Shown here: positions 30,426-42,238 of the stretch, piece by piece
How the letters are laid out: each line of letters begins with the position of its first letter
Position numbering within the stretch: the first letter of the stretch is position 1
Assembly: GCA_031763025.1 (NCBI GenBank)
Contig: JASSKH010000009.1
Coordinates: 9,283,922-9,347,921, forward strand
DNA from: Macrocystis pyrifera
Taxonomy: Eukaryota; Sar; Phaeophyceae; Laminariales; Laminariaceae
Length of the DNA: 64,000 nucleotides
Direction: 5' to 3'
The notes under the pieces: model-generated
Told to the model about the DNA's origin: nothing
Seen by the model: only the letters and a program-made list of their open reading frames with translations
Databases searched by the model: none
Made by a program: the position numbers and the translations under genes

Positions 30426-31729
30426 ATGCCCCCCGCCGCCTCGACCCCGGCGCCCACTTCGACGGCCATGCCGGACACTTCGCACTCCCTGTTCTTGAAT
30501 CCCCTGGCCGGGGCAGCCACGACCGCCGCCATGAGCGTCACCACCGTTTCCTCGTCGCCCGCCGACGTCGTCACTCAGGCGGCCACGCCGATGGACGCGG
30601 GAGCAGCGGTAACGTCGGCACCGGCCGGGCTCCAGGGGGCGGGAGTGACCGCCATCCCGAACGCTCCCTCCTCCTCCACTTCCACCTCCATCTCCTCCTC
30701 CACCTCCACCTCCTCCTCCTCTACCGCCGCCGCTCCCCAAGATCCGGCCGCGTCCGCTGTGCAGCAGCAGTACCAGCAGCAGCAGCAGAGGCACATGGCT
30801 TCGCTTCCCGGACCGGCGCCGTTTGGGCTCCCGATGCAGCTCCCGATGCCCGTGCCGGTCGCGCCGCTCACGGGCCCTTTCCTGTCCCCGGGGTCTGTTG
30901 GCAGCTTGACTCGGTTCGCGTTCCCGCCGGCGGGGCAGTCGGCTCTCCCGCCGCCGCCGCAACCGCCGCCACCGCCGCTTCCGGTTCCGCTGCAGTCGTC
31001 GGCACTGCCGTTACCACCGCCGGTTGCGGCGGCGGCTGCGGCGGCCGCGGCGGTCACCTCTGCGTTTCCCGGCCCGGGCGCTACCTCTGGGGTCGATAGC
31101 TCCCCGGCGACGAACTTTCAATCGACGCATCAGCTGTACTTCAACAATTTTTCGCCTGCCGTCAGCTCTGACGATGCTGCTGCCGCCGCCGCTGCCGATC
31201 CGCGCTGCTGCCGTCGCTACTGCTACGTCTGGAGTCGGGGCGGGGACGGAGGCGGAAGCGGGCGTGGGGGCAACGCTGCCCCCCCTGTCGTCTGCCGGCG
31301 TGAGCTCGCTGGCGTCGCCAGACCAGTTTCGCCTTCACCAACCGTCGTCCGGGTACGGGGGTTTGCCGGAAGAGGCGTCCACCGTGCAGGGGATCGAGCT
31401 CGCTAACTCTCACCTTTATCAGCAGCAGCAACAACAGCAGCAACAACAGCAGCAGCAACAGCAGCAGCAACAGCAGCAGCAACAGCACAGCAGCAGCAAC
31501 ACCACAGCCATCCACATCTTCCTCCTCTGCAGCACTTGCAGCACCAGCACCAGCAGCACCAGCAGGGGCAACAGCAGCAGGCCGGAGGCGAGCTAGAGAG
31601 GCCCGTGACCCCGCCACCCGTGCCCGACACCGAGATGAAGGGCAACGCGCCGTGGACGCCCGACGAGGACGACCGACTGAGAGATGCCGTCAGCAGGCAC
31701 GCTCTCCGGCACTGGAAGAAAATTGCGAG
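30426..31729 (+). CDS. MYB exon 1 (low-complexity N-terminus and start of R1)
   Basis: It starts at ATG 30,426 ([15 protein letters not shown]). It is rich in Ala, Pro, Ser and Gln, with Ser/Thr and poly-Ala runs, then a CAG/CAA tract coding Gln, then [19 protein letters not shown] and HWKKIA. The frame leaves phase 0 near 31,160–31,200 and returns near 31,486. Either two compensating indels exist, or 31,161–31,490 is an intron (GTCAGC donor, CAG acceptor), which also restores frame. It ends phase 2 before GTACCG. Confidence 0.65.
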
Positions 31730-32764
31730 GTACCGCTCACCCGTTCGCTGACTGTCAGCTGTGCACACCTGATGTATTCGTTGGCACTCTTGCGGGGGAA
31801 CGTTGTAATCAGAACCAAACTTGGTGTGTAAAGTTTGGGGGATACCTGTTTTTTTTGTCTATCGTGCGTTCTGATCTCTAGCCTCCCCCCCCCGGAGTAC
31901 GACGTGTGAGTGCATTGAAACAGGCACGTCTCTGGCCGGGCTTGCCCCTGCATACATGTCCCTGGGAACGTTGTTACGAGCAAAAGGGACGTCGCCCAGG
32001 CTCTCCGTGTTACTATCGACCACGATGCACATGGGCACCGCTGAACTACTGTATTAAGAAAATAGTGTGCATCTCGTAGACTACGATAGCCTCTACTAAA
32101 ATCGGCTTTTTTCATCCTTGATTGAAATGTACCGGTACCCAAGAGCGAAAGAGTTGACATGCCCCTTCGTGTGTCACGAGGCTCATAACCTGTTAGAAAA
32201 CTCGTGGATTGGGTGTGCTACCTTATGTGTCTCTGCCGGCAAAGACGTATCCAAGGCCGCTCTGTAGTAGTAGAGACGTCTGCGCGTGCGCGGGTGATGA
32301 CCGCAGTTGAAGGATTTTACAGTAGAGCCAGATGCTCGTTCAAGAACCGCGGGGACAGCAATCGCTGACACTTGACGCGCATCATCCGCTCTCTCGGGCA
32401 GGCCGGGAGGCCCCGATCCGACCTCCCCCCCTGCAACTCGTAGAACGTGACATGGGTAAGTTTTGTGCACTAGGTAGTAGTGAGAAAACGATCGCTACCC
32501 TAGGAGATAGATGGCGGCCACAGGCGACGAAGCAAGAAGGAGATAATATTAGGTAAATGTTTCTATGTAATTTGTGAGAACAACGCAATGAGCGCCCAGC
32601 TGTTGAAGGTGTCACTATTAAGAGTAGGAATGGTGCTGCGTCTCGAAAGGGATGCGTGGTCAATGGTCGAATTACTAAGGCAAGCAAGAAAAGAGTACGC
32701 CCCCCGGTTGGCAACGACACTGTAAAACATGCCGCTCACTACGTGAGCTAGACATCCAGGGTAC

Positions 32765-32820
<56 letters not shown>

Positions 32821-35800
32821 GCGGTCGCCCACAGCTGGTCATCTAGTTATAGATCATTTGCGCGAAGTAAAGAACCTTTACTCTGCACAAGGGAATTGAT
32901 CAGATCACGTAGGGTTCAAGGTACGGCACCCAAGAGGCAGTTACATAGTACTTCCATTGCTGTCTCTGGAAGTGGCCACACCGGAAATTAAACTAACTCA
33001 TTGAAGCTGTCATCCATATGCAAGTCCGCCTCACAAGCGGTTCTTAATAGGATATATATAGCTCACCCTTCATGCGACTCGCCGGACACCTCACGGCGCT
33101 TCGCGCTTGGTGCAAGCAATGTCTGCCTGGTCGGTGAAAACCCGACATGCTCCGTCCCGGCATTGTAGGGATGCGAGGGTCTATGGTCATACGACTACGG
33201 CCATGCATGAGATCGAGTACATCTCTCCTATCGAGCACCCCCCCCCCCCCCCCCTCCCCCCTTCAGCTCGTATATGCTGTAGCTTGTTATACAGAGTAGC
33301 AGACGTATCCCATTGGGAGATAGATTGTCCCGCACTTTTCGCCGGTCTACCATCTTCGATCGTCGTGATGTTACGTTTGTCCGGGGGCAGACGTCAGCGT
33401 AATAGCAGCTGTTATATGGGAAGGGGCGGGCCAAGCCGGGTCGCCCACTTACTTAGACCTCATGTCCCACTTATACGCTCAAGCCCGAGCCGAGTACTCA
33501 AGCGTCTTCACGACATTGGACGATGTTCTCCGCTTAGGCTGTTACCCTTATGCTGCTGTCAAAACCTTTTTTACTCTGATTTCACGCAGTTTTTTTACCC
33601 AGAATTGGGGTACAGTTGCGTCCTGAAAACGTCGTCACGAACTCGGACACGAAAGTGTAAGTCGGGTTTTCCTGGGACGCTCCTGTCCGTCGCTGTCGTC
33701 GTCGTCGCCTTGTTCTCCCGGTAAGGTTTTTACGCGTTTGACGGAACGCGTGTCGCGTTTTGATCTGTCCGATCACGGGTTTGTTTTCGCTTGTGCAGGC
33801 ACGTGCCCGGACGAACGGCGGTGCAATGCCTCCAGCACTACAAGCACGTTCTCCACCCAGACATCGAGAGGGGATCATGGTCGCCGGAGGAGGTGAGCCG
33901 ACGAGAGAGGCGGGGGGCTGTGGGGGGGGGGGGGGGGGCGGGTGGGGTGCTGCGTGGTCCTGCTCGGCTTGGCCCGGCTCGTTCGGCGAGTCTTCGACCT
34001 TTCGAACGGTTGTATGTGCCCGGATGGGGCGCCTCCACCTTTTTATGGTCTGTTGCGTGTTTTGTAGAACGAACCACACCGACGTGGGCCTATTTGTACA
34101 GCGCGTTCTTGGCTTTGATCGTTTAGGACGAAGGCGAGTTTTTGCACGCGTGTTTTGAGACGCTCTCTGTTTCCTGCGCTGCACCACGCGCGGTGTCGAC
34201 GTAGTTGGCTGGTCATGGTCGCGTAGGAGCAGCCCATCCCCTGTGCGTCGGTTGCTTACCTATTTGTCGTTCCTTCCTCGCGCAGATTTGCTCGGTGCAG
34301 CTCCCTTGCGATACCTTCCTACTCCTGTATGCAGTACTTTGCTGTTGTGTACTGCGATAGGCTGTCCTGCGTGGGAAGTTCTTCAAATAGGCCGTTTAGA
34401 CCGATCTCCGGGCGTGGGCGATATCACGAACATCTAAGACTTATTTAGACAACAGACACCCTCCCCTCACCCTTCCCTTGCCCCCCCTTTCCACGGCCGT
34501 TCCTTCTTTCTCCTCCTCCTCCTCCCCCCCCCCCCCTCCGTTTTTTTTTCTTCTCCTCCTCCGCCCCCCCCTCCTCCTCCACTGCCTCCTCCTCTCGCCC
34601 CCGTTCTCCCCCTCCTCTTTCTCCTCCTCCTACCGTTATCAGGACAAGGAGGTCATGAGGCTCGTGGGCATTCACGGGCTGAAGTGGTCGAGCATCTCGG
34701 CGGAAATGCCCCGTCGCCTCGGCAAGCGAATACGCGAGCGCTACGTCAACCATTTGGACCCGAAGTGAGGGGAGCGAGGCGGCAGCGACTACATGCTTGC
34801 CGACCTAAATAGACCCCGCCTGGCGCGCCTTGCAGTAAATAGCCTCCTTCGTGCCAACTCAGCGCGCATGCGTGTCGTCAGGTTGCGTTGAGCGGCCACC
34901 GGTTGTCGCTGTGCTCTCTCCCGCCCCCCCCCCCCCCCCCCCCCTTCCCCCTTCCCCTACTTGCATCTATGATTTAGTCCTTTCTTTTATTCATCATATA
35001 TCTGTACCGGTTTTTCTTGTGTTCCTTGGCTTCATCAGATACGTCTAACCTGGTACCAGGTATAGGTGTACGTTCTATTCTTCCGGTTTTCCTCGCGTTG
35101 GGAGCCGAAGGCGTGTTCTATTCGGGGTCCGCCCAGGCGACAACAGTTGTTGGGTGCCGTGGTTAGAAGATAACGGATTATGCGAACGAGATTGGGCCGA
35201 ACCAAACTTGTTCATGTTTTTGGCGTCGCTTCGGACAAACGATATCCAGTACGAGAACTTGGGAGCCACGGCGTTAAGAGGACCGCCCCGCAACCTATCA
35301 CGGGTTCTTCCCGTCGCGCGCGCGCACACACACGCACAACACACACACGCGGCGTGGCGGCGTTGCAGGGCCGATAGACTTGTTCAATCGAAGTGTGTCT
35401 TCTTAACTTTTTCCGCCCGCGTTTCCATCCCCTATCGCCGTCCCCTCGGGCGATACGCCTCTTTTCGGTGACAGCTTGAAGCAGTGCGAGTGGACCCCGG
35501 ACGAAGAGCGCGTCTTGATCCAGAAGCATCACGAGCTGGGCGCGAAGGTAGGTCCAACCCCACCCCCCATGACCCCCCCCCGCCGCGGTGAAACCGGACG
35601 TGCTCCGTCCCGGCGCTGTAGGGATGCGGGGGGCTATATGTGGTCATACGGCTACGGCCACGCATGACATGAGTGCACCCCCCACCTCCCCGCGCGCCCC
35701 GCCCAGTTGAGCGAGCTTTGCCAGACTCGCGCTGTTGATGGCTTTCCCGAGGCCGAGCGAAGGCTTGCGTATCTTGCGTTGAAGAATCAAGGTAGGCAGG

Positions 35801-36588
35801 AAAGTTAATCGAGCCACGCGTGAAAAAAGTGCAGCCAGTGGAGGGGAGGTGGTGTGGGTTTTGCTTTGAGGAGGCTCGCGGCCCTGAGAATCTCGCCTGG
35901 AGCTGGGTGATCGTCCGTTTTGTTTTTGGATATGTTGGGTTAGTTTTTTCCATCGCGAGGCTTTTTGGCGTGGCGCCCGCTCTATATATTTTGCCGCTCG
36001 GACGGTATTTGTGCGCGCCATGTTGCCTGCTTGGGAACACAGGCGGCGGACACACCAATGGCCTTCCCCTTCAGCCCCTCAACCCTTTTATTACGGGGGG
36101 GCACATAGTACATAGGACCTACGGTACACAAAAAAACTATATATTTCCCTATTTTCACTATCAATATTTGGTCCCATTTACTATGGTCCCCCGTAATAGT
36201 ACCGCATTCTACAGTAACATGCATGCCAGTCTAATTCCAAGTAAGTTGGGCCCGAAACAGGAGTGTGCAGTTTTATTGGGAAATTACGCCATGTTTTTTG
36301 CCGCTTTTCTTCTTTCTGCTCACGATTGTACACACACACCATCTAGAATTATGCCAATATGGACCATAATAGCGGTCATGCTATTTGATGGGCCCACACC
36401 ATCGACGGATGATGTCTGCCGAAAGCATTGAGTATCATAGTCGATCGACCGAACTGAGACGAGCGACCAGCGTTGACCACATCGGATGGGGCGGCGGTTT
36501 CACGTCGGTGGCGGTTGCGCATCGTTCAGAGGCAAACACTCCGGCTGACTCTCTTTCTTGCCAGGCCTGTCTTGTCTGCCCGTCTGCC

Positions 36589-36627
<39 letters not shown>

Positions 36628-36630
36628 GTA

Positions 36631-36674
<44 letters not shown>

Positions 36675-36686
36675 GGTCTGTCTGTC

Positions 36687-36741
<55 letters not shown>

Positions 36742-36910
36742 GCCTGTCTGTCTGTCTGTCTATTTTTTTCCCTCCCTTTTGCCCTCTGCCTTTCGCCCTC
36801 TCTCTATACTCTTTATTCGCATTTCCGCCCGCCCCCCCCCCCCCCCCAGCTCTGTCTCGAAAGGGATGCGTGGTCATTGGTCAAATGACAGAGACAAGCA
36901 ACAAATAAGT

Positions 36911-36960
<50 letters not shown>

Positions 36961-38109
36961 CCCCAACTCTGCTTGGTTTGTTCCCGATACTCCAACTCTA
37001 CCCATCTAGGCATACTCCCGCTCGTTCTTGTAGCACGCCTCTCTAACCCCCCCCCCCCCCCCCCTCCTCCTGCTGCCGCCTGTCGTCCCGTTGTTTGTCG
37101 CCGACCCACCCGGCTATCAACACACCATCGACAACAAACTACAATATAGTGGTCTCGAATATCGAAATCTCTGCCGGGAAGAAGTGTCAACTCTGTCAAG
37201 AACCACTGGTCCGCCATCAGCCGAGGGCGCGGGGTGCTGAACGGTGGCGGCCGCGGCAATGCTAGCCGCGCGATGGGCATCGGCGGTCTCGGCAGCGGCA
37301 TTATCGTCGGAGTGAAAGTTGATGCTGGCGGTAGCGGTAGCGGTAGCGGTACCGGCGGCGAAGGCCAAGACCAAGGCCGGGGCAGCTTGAGTGCAAGCAG
37401 CGATATGGTTGTCGGCGGCGCGACCGGCGCTCACGCCGCCGAGGTGGGCGGGAGTATGCCCAATTCTGCGGTAGGACCCAACAACGCTCTGAACGGTAGC
37501 GTGTGGTTGAGTATGGGCGGTGCACCGGTCGGGTCTGCTGGAGTTCCCAGCGGTGGTGATGGCGGTGGTGGCAGCATCAGCGGCGGCGGCGTTGGCGGTG
37601 GCAACGTGGATGGTGGAGGGGTCATCGTTGGGGTTGGCGCCGACAGCATGGGGGAGGCTGCGGGGGACGCAACGGCTCAAGACGGAGGGGCGGTCCAGGA
37701 GGCGACGGAAGGGGAGCAGGGTCTCGGGGGGTTGGAGAGGACGATAGAGCAGCAGTCAGCCGCCGAGAAGGAAGCGGAAGAGCTTGCGGCGGCGGTCATG
37801 CGGGGCGAGCGCCCTAACGACGACGTTCCGACGCCGATGCCGGGGCAACCTTACCACGGGCATGAGCACGAGCACCAACAACAGCAACCACAACCACCGC
37901 AACACCAACACCATGAAGTCCATCACTACCCGCCGGATCCCCATCACCATAGCCACCAGCAGCAACACGATGGGACCGTTGCCCATCATCAGCACCAGCA
38001 GGCGGGTGGTCAGGGAGAGGTCACTGCTGGCGATGCGGGGGTGTACGTCGCGGCGGATGGAGGCCTGGTAAGGACTAGCGCTCAGATGGTGAAGGTGTCG
38101 GTTATATAG
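30426..38109 (+). CDS. First 3R-MYB unit (separate-gene model)
   Basis: Five exons with matched phases: 30,426–31,729; 33,799–33,892; 34,643–34,764; 35,475–35,547; 37,150–38,109. R1 is [10 protein letters not shown] to [21 protein letters not shown]2 is GSWSPEEDKEVM to [21 protein letters not shown]3 is [12 protein letters not shown] to [20 protein letters not shown]. The repeats have the spaced Trp residues of MYB helices, and R3 keeps the KNHW end. Expected role: nuclear sequence-specific DNA binding. In this model the protein ends MVKVSVI at 38,109, 14 codons past the alternative donor. Confidence 0.7.
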
Positions 38110-41100
38110 CGTTTGAAGAGGGGGGGGGGCGGTCGTACTCATTAGTTTCTTGCCTTGAGCGATTTGACCATTGACCACGCATCCCTTTCGAGACGGAGCA
38201 CCGTTCCTACTCCTAGTAGAGACACTCCTGATAGAGACACCTCCAGCAAGTGGGCACTCATTGCGTTGTTTCCATATATTACAGAGAAACTTATTGCTTA
38301 TATTACCCCTTCCTGTTTGGTCGCCTGTGGCCGCCATCTATCTCCTAGGGTAGCGATCGTTTTCTCGCTGCTATCTATTGCGGGGGGGTCGTAGTAAATA
38401 GGACCAAATATTGTTATTAAAAATAGATAAAATTATAGGTTTTTATTTGTACCATAGGTCCTATTAACTATGGACCCCCGTAATAGTGTATCAAACTCCT
38501 CCATGTCACATTCGTTTATTTCCCTCGTGTCCTCTTCTAACACGTCCCGTTCCTCCTTGTATATTTTCTCCTACTATGTGAGTTATACTCTCTATTGCTT
38601 TGCCATAGGGCACATCTGTGCATCTACTTCATCCTCCTCCCGGCTGCCGGTATACCTCTTTCTTCTTTCTGGCAGGTCCAGGTCACCTACACGAAAGCAG
38701 TTTCAACGTTTTCGCGAGGTCCGTTGGGCCGTGCAAGTACGTTTTCATTTCTATTTCTTCGCTCAATCCCCCGTATATCTCCCAAGTGTTTTTCTGATTC
38801 CACCTTGTTTCTTAGCGCTAGCCTTTCCCTTCTTTCTATCCTTTCTTCTACAATTGAGGGGGGGGGGGGGGGTGTACTCATTATCATGCATGGTCGTAGT
38901 CGTATGACCATAGGCCCTCACATCCCTACAATGCCGGGACGGAGCACGTCGAGTTTTTACGGGCCAGGCAAACATTTGCTTGCACCAAGCGCGAAGCGCC
39001 GTGAGGTGTTGGGTGAGTCGCATGAAGGGTGAGCTGCATCCTACTAAGAACTGCTTTAGAGGCGGATTTTCTTGCGTATGGATGACAGCATCAATGAATT
39101 GATTAAATTTCTGGTGTGGCCACTTCCAGCGACAGCAATGGGTTTACTATGTAACTGCCTCGTGGGTGCCTCACCATATACTCACCGCGTGATACGATCA
39201 TCACCCCCTTGTGCGGAGTGAAGGCTCTCCCCGCACGAAAAGGATCTAACTCGACCGCCAGCCGTGGTAACCGCGAAAAAAAAAAAAAAAAAAACGGCAC
39301 TCTCTCTGTCTAGCTCACGCAGTGAGAGGCGTATTTGACAGCGTCGTCGCCAACCGACACCAACCCAACCTATATATATATATATATCCACCAGGTATAC
39401 AAGGTAGAGGGGGGTGTACTCGAAACATCATGCATGACCGTAGTCGTATAACCATGGACCCTCGCATCCCTGCGATGCCGGGACGGAGTATGTCGGGTTT
39501 TCACCGACCGGGCAGACATTGCTGGCACCGAACCTTGCGAAACACCGTGAGGTGTTCGGTGAGTCGCATGAAGGGTGAGCTGCATCCTACCAAGAACCGC
39601 TTGCGAGGCGGACTTGCACATGGATGACAGCTTCAATGAGTTAATTTATTTTCCGGTGTGGCCACTTCCAGAGACAGCAGTGGGAGTACTATGTAACTGC
39701 CTCGCGGGTGCCTTGCCACAAATACTACGTGGTGCAATTATTCCCCTTCTGCGGAGTAAAGGTTCTCCACCCCGCACAAATGATCAATATCTCGATAGCC
39801 AGCTGTGACCGACCGCCAAAAAAAAAAGAGATACGGTCCCTGGTTGTCTAGCTCAGGTAGTGAGCGGCATGTTTTACGGTGTCGATGGCAAACCGACGCC
39901 AACCCAACCTACATCTCTAATATATAGCGGAGTGGTTACTCATGTCCTGCATGGCCGTAGTCGTATGACCATAGGCCCTCGCATCCCTGCAATGCCGGGA
40001 CGGAGCACGTCGGGTTTTCACCGACCAGGCAGACATCGCGTGCACCAAGCGCGAAGAGGGGAGGGTGCAGGGGAGGGAGAGGAGTCATGCTGTATGTGAC
40101 AGGAGGGGGAGGGAGTCAATTATATATTAAACAATGCGTCTTGAACGACGTTGCGAACAGGGCAATCGGGAAGCGGTACGACGAGTAGTGATGAGGCCCT
40201 TGTCTCCCCGCTTGCGGTTTCCTCGAGCAACAAGTGCTTCCCACGATCTCGGGCCCCGAAATCACGCAGCACGTCCAGTACTTGGTGTGTTTCCGGCGAC
40301 CGGGTTGTGGTCGTGTCACGGTCCTCTGCTACGAGACGTACCTTTCGCCCATGCGGTGCGTATCTGGTCGCCCGCGAGGGATCGAGCTGTGTGGAGCTTG
40401 TAAAGCAGTGGCCGGTGTGCGTATCGTTATTCCAATCTGGGTATCTCCGTTTTCGCGTGAATCAGGTATTTTTGAAACCCTTGGTGGCTTGCCCCTCCCC
40501 CTGTAACCCCCCCCCCCCCCCCCCCCCCGCCCACCCCTTACATCCATGCAAACCGTGAGTACATCTCCTCGCCCTCCCCCCCCCGCTTTCTCCTCCTTTT
40601 ATAGGCGGCGGCATCCTCGCGGTCGCTGCCCGTACATGCCCAGATGCTGCCTGTGCCCACTGCAGCAGCGTCCGCGATGGATCCCCGGCATGTCTTGGGA
40701 GAGATCGACAAGTCGGGCGGTGGTGGCGGCGGTGCGGGCGGTGGCGTCCACTCCGCGTTGTACTCCTCGAGGAGCCCCGCCGCTACAGCGCAGCGGTGGA
40801 CCGAGGAGCAGAGCATGCGGCTGAGAGACCTGATCGCAGAGTCGGGACCCAAGGACTGGACCAATATAGCCAAGAAAGTGAGGACGGTGGCAACGAGAGA
40901 GATAGAAAGGGAAGGGGGGGGGGGGAGGGAAGGGGGGGGGGGGGGGGGGCGTCAGATATTTGATATACTTGTTACGAAAAGGTCAGCTTGTGCGAACGAT
41001 TGAGTGGCTAGTGCTCAGCTTTGTTTTAGCTGCGTGGCGATTCGGCCGCGCGTGTTCTATGTTTGTTTTGCTTTACTGTAATATCTACGTGTGTTCAACC

Positions 41101-42204
41101 TCAGTGGCTCACGTTGCACCGCATTAGGCTCAAGGTTGCACCGCATTGGGCTCAGGTTGCACCGCATTTGTCTCGGGTTGCACTGAACTTGTTCATGTAC
41201 CGTATATACCTACCATATAGTTGAGCGGAGGGTTGCGGGAGGCATGCAAGGAGTGAGGTTGGGCATACTGACATTTTGAACGGATTGTCTGCGAGGTGAA
41301 TAATACGGGTTCGATGTGCTTTCGGCGGGTTGGTGTCCACCGAGAGGGAGCCTCCGCTTCACAGGGTATGAGCGAAGCCCACGAGAGAGATTGGGAGGGG
41401 GGGGGGGGGGGGGGGGGGGTTACTCATGTCATACATGGCCGTAGCACTCGGGAACAGTGGACTCACGAAGGCGGTAGACACTTGCGCATATGGGTTTTAG
41501 CATGGTTTCGAGCAGGCCAATGTGTCAACAAACAATCTACCAGTGTACGTTTCGATCTCCACACCTTTACAAAAATCATCCGCTAAGGCCCAGATGAGGT
41601 TTTTGCGACCCCCCCCCGCCCCTATATTATATATGGGTTGGGTTGGCGTCGGTTGGCAACGACACTGTAAAACACGTGAGCTAGACATCCAGGGTACCGT
41701 TTTTTTTTTTTTTTTTTGGCGGTCGCCCACAGCTGGTCGTCTAGTTAGATCATTTGTGCGAAGTAAAGAACCTTTACTCCGCACAAGGGAATTGATCGTA
41801 TCACGTAGTGTTCAAGGTACGGCACCCAAGAGGCAGTTACATAGTACTCCCATTGCTGTCTCTGGAAGTGGCCACACCGGAAAGTAAACTAACTCATTGA
41901 AGCTGTCATCCATATGCAAGTCCGCCTCACAAGCGGTTCTTAATAGGATATATATAGCTCACCCTTCATGCGACTCGCCGGACACCTCACGGCGCTTCGC
42001 GCTTGGTGCAAGCAATGTCTGCCTGGTCGGTGAAAACCCGATATGCTCCGTCCCGGCATTGTAGGGATGCGAGGGTCTATGGTCATACGACTACGGCCAT
42101 GCATGAGATCGAGTACATCTCTCCTATCCAGTACACCCCCCCCCCCCCCCCCCCCCCCCCGCCCGCCCCATGGTGATACGACTATGGCCATGCATAACAT
42201 GAGT

Positions 42205-42238
<34 letters not shown>

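Noticed and set aside
30420-30962. A 180-codon Arg/Gly-rich minus-strand frame
   Set aside because: Antisense of MYB exon 1; composition explains it, and the plus strand continues into a MYB repeat.
36473-37009. A 178-codon Cys/Leu/Ser/Val frame resembling a secreted Cys-rich protein
   Set aside because: It is the (CTGT)n microsatellite followed by a poly(C) LINE tail, inside a MYB intron.
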